Below are positions 6,643 to 9,825 of a stretch of DNA of 9,825 nucleotides, piece after piece; position 1 is the stretch's first letter; each line of letters starts with the position of its first letter. Below the pieces are notes generated by a model. The model saw only the letters and a program-made list of their open reading frames with translations, was not told where the DNA came from and did no database searches. The DNA comes from CAZGTQ01 sp964528575 (lineage in GTDB: Bacteria > Planctomycetota > UBA1135 > GCA-002686595): the NCBI GenBank assembly GCA_964528575.1, contig CAZGTQ010000186.1, positions 1 to 9,825 of the forward strand, written 5' to 3'. The translations under genes and the position numbers were made by a program.

Positions 6643-8484
6643 ATGGAACAGCTCGACTTCGTCCTCCGCGTCCTGCAGGTGGCCCTGGGCATCGGGATGG
6701 TCATCTTCATCCACGAGGCCGGCCACTTCATCGCCGCGCGCTTGTGCGGCGTACGCGTCGAGGTGTTCAGCCTGGGCTTCGGGCCGCGGCTCGTCGGCTG
6801 GCGCCGCGGCCCCACGACGTACCAGATCTCCGCGGTGCCGCTCGGCGGCTACGTGCGTATGAAGGGCGAGGAGGGTGCCGCGGGCGCGTTCGGCAACCAG
6901 AGCGACGCCCTGTGGAGCAAGAGCGTCGGACAGCGCTTCTTCATCTACTCCGCGGGCGTGCTGATGAACGTCGCCGTCGCGGCGGCGGTGTTCCCGTTCC
7001 TGTTCGCGCACGGCGTCCCGTTCCAGCCGCCGCTGCTGGGCCAGATCGCGCCCGGATCGGCCGCGTGGGAGGCGGACCTCGCGCCCGAAGACGAGGTGCT
7101 CGCGGTCGACGGCGCGGAGGTGATCAGTTGGGACGACGTGATGCTCAGCGTCGCGCTCGGCGATCCGGAGCGTTCGACGCTGCTCGTGCGCGACGCCGAG
7201 ACGGGCGGCGTGAGCGAGGTCGAGCTGCGTCCCGCGTACAACGAGGTCTTCGGCATCTCGTCGATCGGCCTGGTGCGGCCGCCGGTCGACCCGCGGGGCC
7301 GGCTCGCGATCGCGCCCGACTCGCCCGCCGCCGAGGCCGGGCTCGAGGACGGCGACCGGCTGCTCGCGGTCGCGGGCGGCCTGCCTGGCCTGCCGCTGCT
7401 CGAGCAGCTCTACGAGCTGTTCGAGCGCGGCGCGCCGCTGGACATGCTCGTCGCCGACGAGACCGGCGCCGAGCGCCGCGTCGTCGTCACCCCCGACGAG
7501 GGCGAATCGAGCAGCCCGCGCCTCGGCATCGTCAGCGCGGTGCGCAAGGTCGCCGGCGTGCGCATCGGGACGCCGGCTGCCGAGATCCTGCGCGCCGACG
7601 ACCGCGTGCTCGCGCTCGCGGGCGAGCCGATCTGGCGCGCGCACGACCTGCGTCGCCTGCTCCTCGCCCAGGACGGGCCGGCGACGCTGACGCTGCGCCG
7701 CGGCGACGAGGTCGTCGACACGCTCCTGCCGGCGATGGACACCGACGCCGCCGTCGCGTTCCTCGACGACGTGGCGCTCGGGCCCGACGTCGCGAGCACC
7801 GTCGTCGCCGTCCGTCCCGGCGAGACCGCCGAGGAGCTCGGCCTGCGCGACGGCGACCGGGTCCTGCGCATCGACGGCGAGGACGTGAAGCGGTGGGAGC
7901 AGATCGTCGACGTCCTGCGCGACGCCGGCAGCGCGCGCGCGACGGTCGAGATCTGGATCGAGCGCCGCGACGCGGACGGCTCGACGCAGACGCTGACGTT
8001 CGCCGCGTCGCCGCAGCCGCAGCCGAGCTGGACCTACGGCCTCAACCTGCGCGACGCGTCGTACGTCTACCAGACCGACGGTGTCGTCGAGAGCCTGCAG
8101 GTCGGCCTCGCGAGCTCGTGGGACCTGCTGCGCAAGACGTGGCTCATGCTCAAGAAGATGGTGCGCGCCGAAGTGAGCACCGAGAACATGGGCGGCATCA
8201 TCACGATCGGCGCGGTGTCGTACACCTGGGCCGAGGAAGGCTGGGCGAAGCTGCTCTACTTCCTGTGCATGCTCAGCATCAACCTCGCGCTGCTCAACGT
8301 GCTCCCGATCCCCGTCCTCGACGGCGGCCACCTGTTCTTCCTGCTCGTCGAGAAGATCAAGGGCTCGCCCGTCTCCGAGCGCGTCCTCGGCTACAGCCAG
8401 ATGGTCGGCCTCGTGCTGATCTTGTCGTTGATGGTCTACGTGACGTTCAACGACATCCAGCGCTGGTTCTTCCCCGGGTCGTGA
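6643..8484 (+). CDS. rseP: RseP-type site-2 intramembrane zinc metalloprotease (M50) with four PDZ-like modules
   Basis: Known: RseP cuts membrane-anchored anti-sigma factors and spent signal peptides inside the inner membrane. Seen: 613 residues against ~450 in E. coli. The zinc motif HEAGHF (24-29; His24, Glu25, His28) lies in the first span, followed by SLGFGP and VPLGGYVRMKG (65-75), a second span with AGVLMN (104-109), and the C-terminal LNVLPIPVLDGGH (551-563) carrying the third zinc ligand Asp560, then a last span near 585-600. Between residues ~130 and ~457 four PDZ-like units can be read, each with a D-x-(V/L)-L-x-(L/V/I)-x-G core: 131-199, 219-284, 293-365 and 383-456. E. coli has two. 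The ATG at 6643 gives a natural start; no Shine-Dalgarno sequence is seen. It follows dxr, a classical order, but uppS and cdsA are absent. Its stop overlaps the next GTG. Substrates here are unknown. Confidence 0.96.
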   Translation: MEQLDFVLRVLQVALGIGMVIFIHEAGHFIAARLCGVRVEVFSLGFGPRLVGWRRGPTTYQISAVPLGGYVRMKGEEGAAGAFGNQSDALWSKSVGQRFFIYSAGVLMNVAVAAAVFPFLFAHGVPFQPPLLGQIAPGSAAWEADLAPEDEVLAVDGAEVISWDDVMLSVALGDPERSTLLVRDAETGGVSEVELRPAYNEVFGISSIGLVRPPVDPRGRLAIAPDSPAAEAGLEDGDRLLAVAGGLPGLPLLEQLYELFERGAPLDMLVADETGAERRVVVTPDEGESSSPRLGIVSAVRKVAGVRIGTPAAEILRADDRVLALAGEPIWRAHDLRRLLLAQDGPATLTLRRGDEVVDTLLPAMDTDAAVAFLDDVALGPDVASTVVAVRPGETAEELGLRDGDRVLRIDGEDVKRWEQIVDVLRDAGSARATVEIWIERRDADGSTQTLTFAASPQPQPSWTYGLNLRDASYVYQTDGVVESLQVGLASSWDLLRKTWLMLKKMVRAEVSTENMGGIITIGAVSYTWAEEGWAKLLYFLCMLSINLALLNVLPIPVLDGGHLFFLLVEKIKGSPVSERVLGYSQMVGLVLILSLMVYVTFNDIQRWFFPGS

Positions 8485-9437
8485 GCGGCGGAGCCGTGAG
8501 CGGTCGCGTCGCGAGCGGCGGCTCCCGAGCGCTCGCGTGGGGCGCCCTCCTGCGCGTCTCGCTCAGCCCGTCGGCGGCCGCCGACGTCGCCGCCGGCGTC
8601 GTCGTCGGAGCGGGAGCGTGGCCCGCGGGCCTCGCGCCGTTCGCGTTGATCCTCGCGTCGCTGTGCGTCTACCACGGCGGCATGGCGCTCAACGACTGGG
8701 CCGATCGCGCGCACGACGCGCGCACGCGGCCCGAGCGGCCGATCCCCTCGGGCGCGATCGGCGCCGGGCAGGCGCTCGCCGCCGCGGTCGTTCTGCTCGT
8801 CGCCGGACCTCTGCTCGCCCTCGCCGCGGGCACGACGCCCGCGCTGCTGCTCGCCGCCGTCGCGCTGCTCGCCGCGCTCTACGACGTCGCCGGCCGCGGG
8901 CCGTGGCGCGGACCGCTGCTGCTCGCGGCGTGCCGCGCGGGCAACGTCGGCGCGGGGCTCGCGCTCGGCCTGGCGGCGGCGTCCGCGGCCGAGCCCAGCG
9001 CGCTCGAGGTCGGCGCTCCGCTCGCCCTGTACGCGGCGTACGTCTTCGTGCTCTCGCGCCTGGGTCGCATGGAGGACGCGGAGGACGACGCGCCCGTGGG
9101 CCGGCGGCCCGCGATGCACCTCGGCGCGGCCGCGCTCCTGTTGCTCGCGGTCCCGTGGGTCCCCGCCCCGACCGCGGACGTGCCGCTCGCTCGCGCCGCG
9201 GCGGTGCTGCTCGCCGCGCTCGCGGCGTGGCCGCTCGGCCGCCTCGCGCTGCGCGACGCGCCGTGGGAGCGCGCGGCGATCCCGCCTGCGATGGGCGCGG
9301 GCCTGCGCCGGCTGCTCGTCGTCACGGCGGCGCTCGCGCTGCGCGCCGACTGGCCCGCGGGCCTGCTCGTCGCGCTCGCGATCCTGTGCGGCTACCCGCT
9401 GAGCCACGCGCTGCGCAGACGCTTTCCCCCGTCGTAG
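8481..9437 (+). CDS. UbiA-superfamily membrane prenyltransferase (EboC-like in parts)
   Basis: Seen: 318 residues from a GTG at 8481 overlapping the rseP TGA (GTGA); a second in-frame GTG at 8496 is a possible alternative. About nine hydrophobic spans (e.g. 34-66, 95-116, 118-135, 145-168, 177-193, 211-228, 236-253, 275-288, 293-309). The first Asp-rich motif is NDWADRAHD (71-79), an exact N-D-x-x-D-x-x-x-D, followed by RPERPIPSG (83-91). A second motif of form D-x-x-x-D-x-x-x-G lies at 199-207 (DAEDDAPVG), as in active UbiA enzymes. Known: the family moves a prenyl chain from a diphosphate to an aromatic or other acceptor in the membrane, Mg2+ bound by both Asp motifs. The stretch GPLLLAACRAGN (144-155) and the N-terminal SPSAAADVAAG resemble EboC-type UbiA proteins, so the acceptor is uncertain. 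Inferred: coupled to rseP translation; an isoprenoid-using step near dxr. It has no Lys at all. Confidence 0.85.
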   Translation: MSGGAVSGRVASGGSRALAWGALLRVSLSPSAAADVAAGVVVGAGAWPAGLAPFALILASLCVYHGGMALNDWADRAHDARTRPERPIPSGAIGAGQALAAAVVLLVAGPLLALAAGTTPALLLAAVALLAALYDVAGRGPWRGPLLLAACRAGNVGAGLALGLAAASAAEPSALEVGAPLALYAAYVFVLSRLGRMEDAEDDAPVGRRPAMHLGAAALLLLAVPWVPAPTADVPLARAAAVLLAALAAWPLGRLALRDAPWERAAIPPAMGAGLRRLLVVTAALALRADWPAGLLVALAILCGYPLSHALRRRFPPS

Positions 9438-9455
9438 CGCTGACCGCGTTCAGCG
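9438..9455. terminator. Small hairpin between convergent genes, possible bidirectional terminator
   Basis: CGCTGA (9438-9443) pairs perfectly with TCAGCG (9450-9455) around a 6-base loop, directly after the TAG of the UbiA-type gene and before the stop of the opposing gene. A second TCAGCG at 9463-9468 offers an alternative partner. There is no T-run on either side, so strength as an intrinsic terminator is doubtful. Confidence 0.3.
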
Positions 9456-9474
9456 GGCGCGTTCAGCGGGCGCG
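9445..9474. repeat. 13-base tandem duplication at the 3' end of the CCA/poly(A) polymerase-type gene
   Basis: The sequence has exact 13-base periodicity from 9445 to 9474; the core unit GTTCAGCGGGCGC occurs at 9448-9460 and 9461-9473. Each copy contains TCA, the minus-strand TGA. The copy at 9463-9465 is the in-frame stop of the minus-strand gene; the other, 13 bases downstream, is in a different frame. It looks like a recent slippage or duplication event. Confidence 0.75.
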
Positions 9475-9825
9475 CTCGGCGAGCCACGCGAGGGCGGCGG
9501 CGCGGTCGGCGAGGCGGCCCTCGAGCTGCTCCTCCTCGAGCGCGCGCAACAGCTCCGACCAACGCGGGCCGCGCGGGACGCCCGCGGCCGCGAGGTCGTC
9601 CGAACAGAGCAGCGGCGCGGGCGCGAGCGCACCGGGGCCGAGCTCGGCGCGCAGCCGCTCGAGCTCGTCGATCGGCCCCGCCGGCGCGTCCCACGCCGCC
9701 GCGCGCGCGCGGGCGAGGCGCGCGAGCGCCGGCCAGTCGTCGCGCCGCGCGAGGCGGATGCGCGCCGCGCGGCTCGCGGAGCAGGCGGCGAGCGCGGCGA
9801 GGCCGTCCCACAGGCCCGCCGTTGC
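9463..9825 (-). CDS. CCA-adding enzyme / poly(A) polymerase-family nucleotidyltransferase, C-terminal part (runs off the right edge)
   Basis: Seen: 120 residues plus TGA (9465-9463), reading in from the right edge. This frame has the G/C third-position pattern of real genes here, unlike the overlapping Arg-rich frames. The first ~65 residues are helical and Ala/Arg/Leu-rich (LARRDDWPALARLARARA). The diagnostic part is residues 71-113: PLLCSDDLAAAGVPRGPRW then a helix with LEEEQLEGRLADRAAALAWL. This follows the closing pattern of class II tRNA nucleotidyltransferases, roughly LLxGxDLxxxGxxPGPxxxxLLxxxxxxQLEGxxxxxxxAL. Known: these add CCA to tRNA 3' ends or poly(A) tails to RNA; the catalytic head lies outside the window, so the two cannot be told apart here. 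Odd: the usual Gly before DDL is Ser. Convergent with the UbiA-type gene, 25 bases between stops. Confidence 0.75.
   Translation of the reverse strand, partial: ATAGLWDGLAALAACSASRAARIRLARRDDWPALARLARARAAAWDAPAGPIDELERLRAELGPGALAPAPLLCSDDLAAAGVPRGPRWSELLRALEEEQLEGRLADRAAALAWLAERAR

Noticed and set aside
6337..8331. 664-codon minus-strand open frame
   Set aside because: It is antisense to dxr and rseP, whose motifs are unambiguous; its product is a His/Asp/Arg/Glu-rich shadow.
6507..8480. Plus-strand frame continuous with the UbiA-type gene, giving a 976-codon open frame
   Set aside because: The part before 8481 overlaps rseP in another frame and is Arg-rich. The membrane protein begins at the GTG that overlaps the rseP stop, so this is not a fusion.
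8481..9437. Assigning the UbiA-type gene firmly as eboC
   Set aside because: Only short stretches resemble EboC, no other ebo genes are nearby and a canonical second Asp motif is present, so only the superfamily call is given.
9392..9811. 139-codon minus-strand open frame starting MGRPRRARRLL
   Set aside because: It overlaps the frame that shows the nucleotidyltransferase C-terminal motif; this one is nearly all Arg/Ala/Gly/Pro.

Overview
The window is very GC-rich chromosomal DNA (roughly 70-75% by eye, codons ending almost always in G or C) from a Gram-negative-type bacterium. The gene set is housekeeping plus envelope genes. The exported alpha/beta-hydrolase-like protein with a C-terminal beta domain, the RseP with extra PDZ modules and the near absence of Shine-Dalgarno sequences would suit a high-GC planctomycete-like lineage. 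That placement is inference, and a myxobacterial or other high-GC lineage is not excluded. Because of the GC bias, very long open frames exist on all strands; most are shadows, and the real genes were chosen by recognisable motifs, by codon third-position pattern and by how starts and stops abut.

Left half, minus strand (5117 down to 1): a tightly packed run of five genes, probably one operon. It begins with purM (purine synthesis), then an exported TPR-like protein, then an exported alpha/beta-hydrolase-like protein that seems to lack its nucleophile, then a multi-spanning membrane protein fused to a spermidine-synthase-like domain, then the start of another exported, Ala-rich, helical-repeat-like protein that leaves the window. 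Three of the four junctions are 4-base start/stop overlaps (ATGA, GTGA, GTGA); the fourth is a 23-base gap. No gene after purM has an obvious link to purine synthesis. Three of the four look exported and one is integral membrane, so the run is best read as purM followed by an envelope-related cassette of unknown function.

Centre: a 296-base divergent intergenic region (5118-5413) that should carry the promoters for both directions. It holds weak promoter-like hexamers, a near-perfect 16-base palindrome and a 10-base tandem repeat.

Right half, plus strand (5414-9437): dxr (MEP isoprenoid pathway), rseP (site-2 intramembrane protease, here with four PDZ-like modules instead of the two of E. 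coli RseP) and a UbiA-superfamily prenyltransferase that starts inside the rseP stop codon. dxr and rseP are classical neighbours in many bacteria, but the usual uppS and cdsA are not present here. The UbiA-type gene adds a second isoprenoid-linked step. At the far right, convergent on the minus strand, is the C-terminal part of a CCA-adding enzyme/poly(A) polymerase-type nucleotidyltransferase. The two converge over 25 bases holding a small hairpin and a 13-base tandem duplication.

No tRNA, rRNA, CRISPR array, insertion sequence or phage gene was seen. All complete genes appear intact, without frameshifts. The most distinctive points are the apparent pseudo-hydrolase in the purM run, the four-PDZ RseP and the cassette of exported proteins translationally coupled behind purM.
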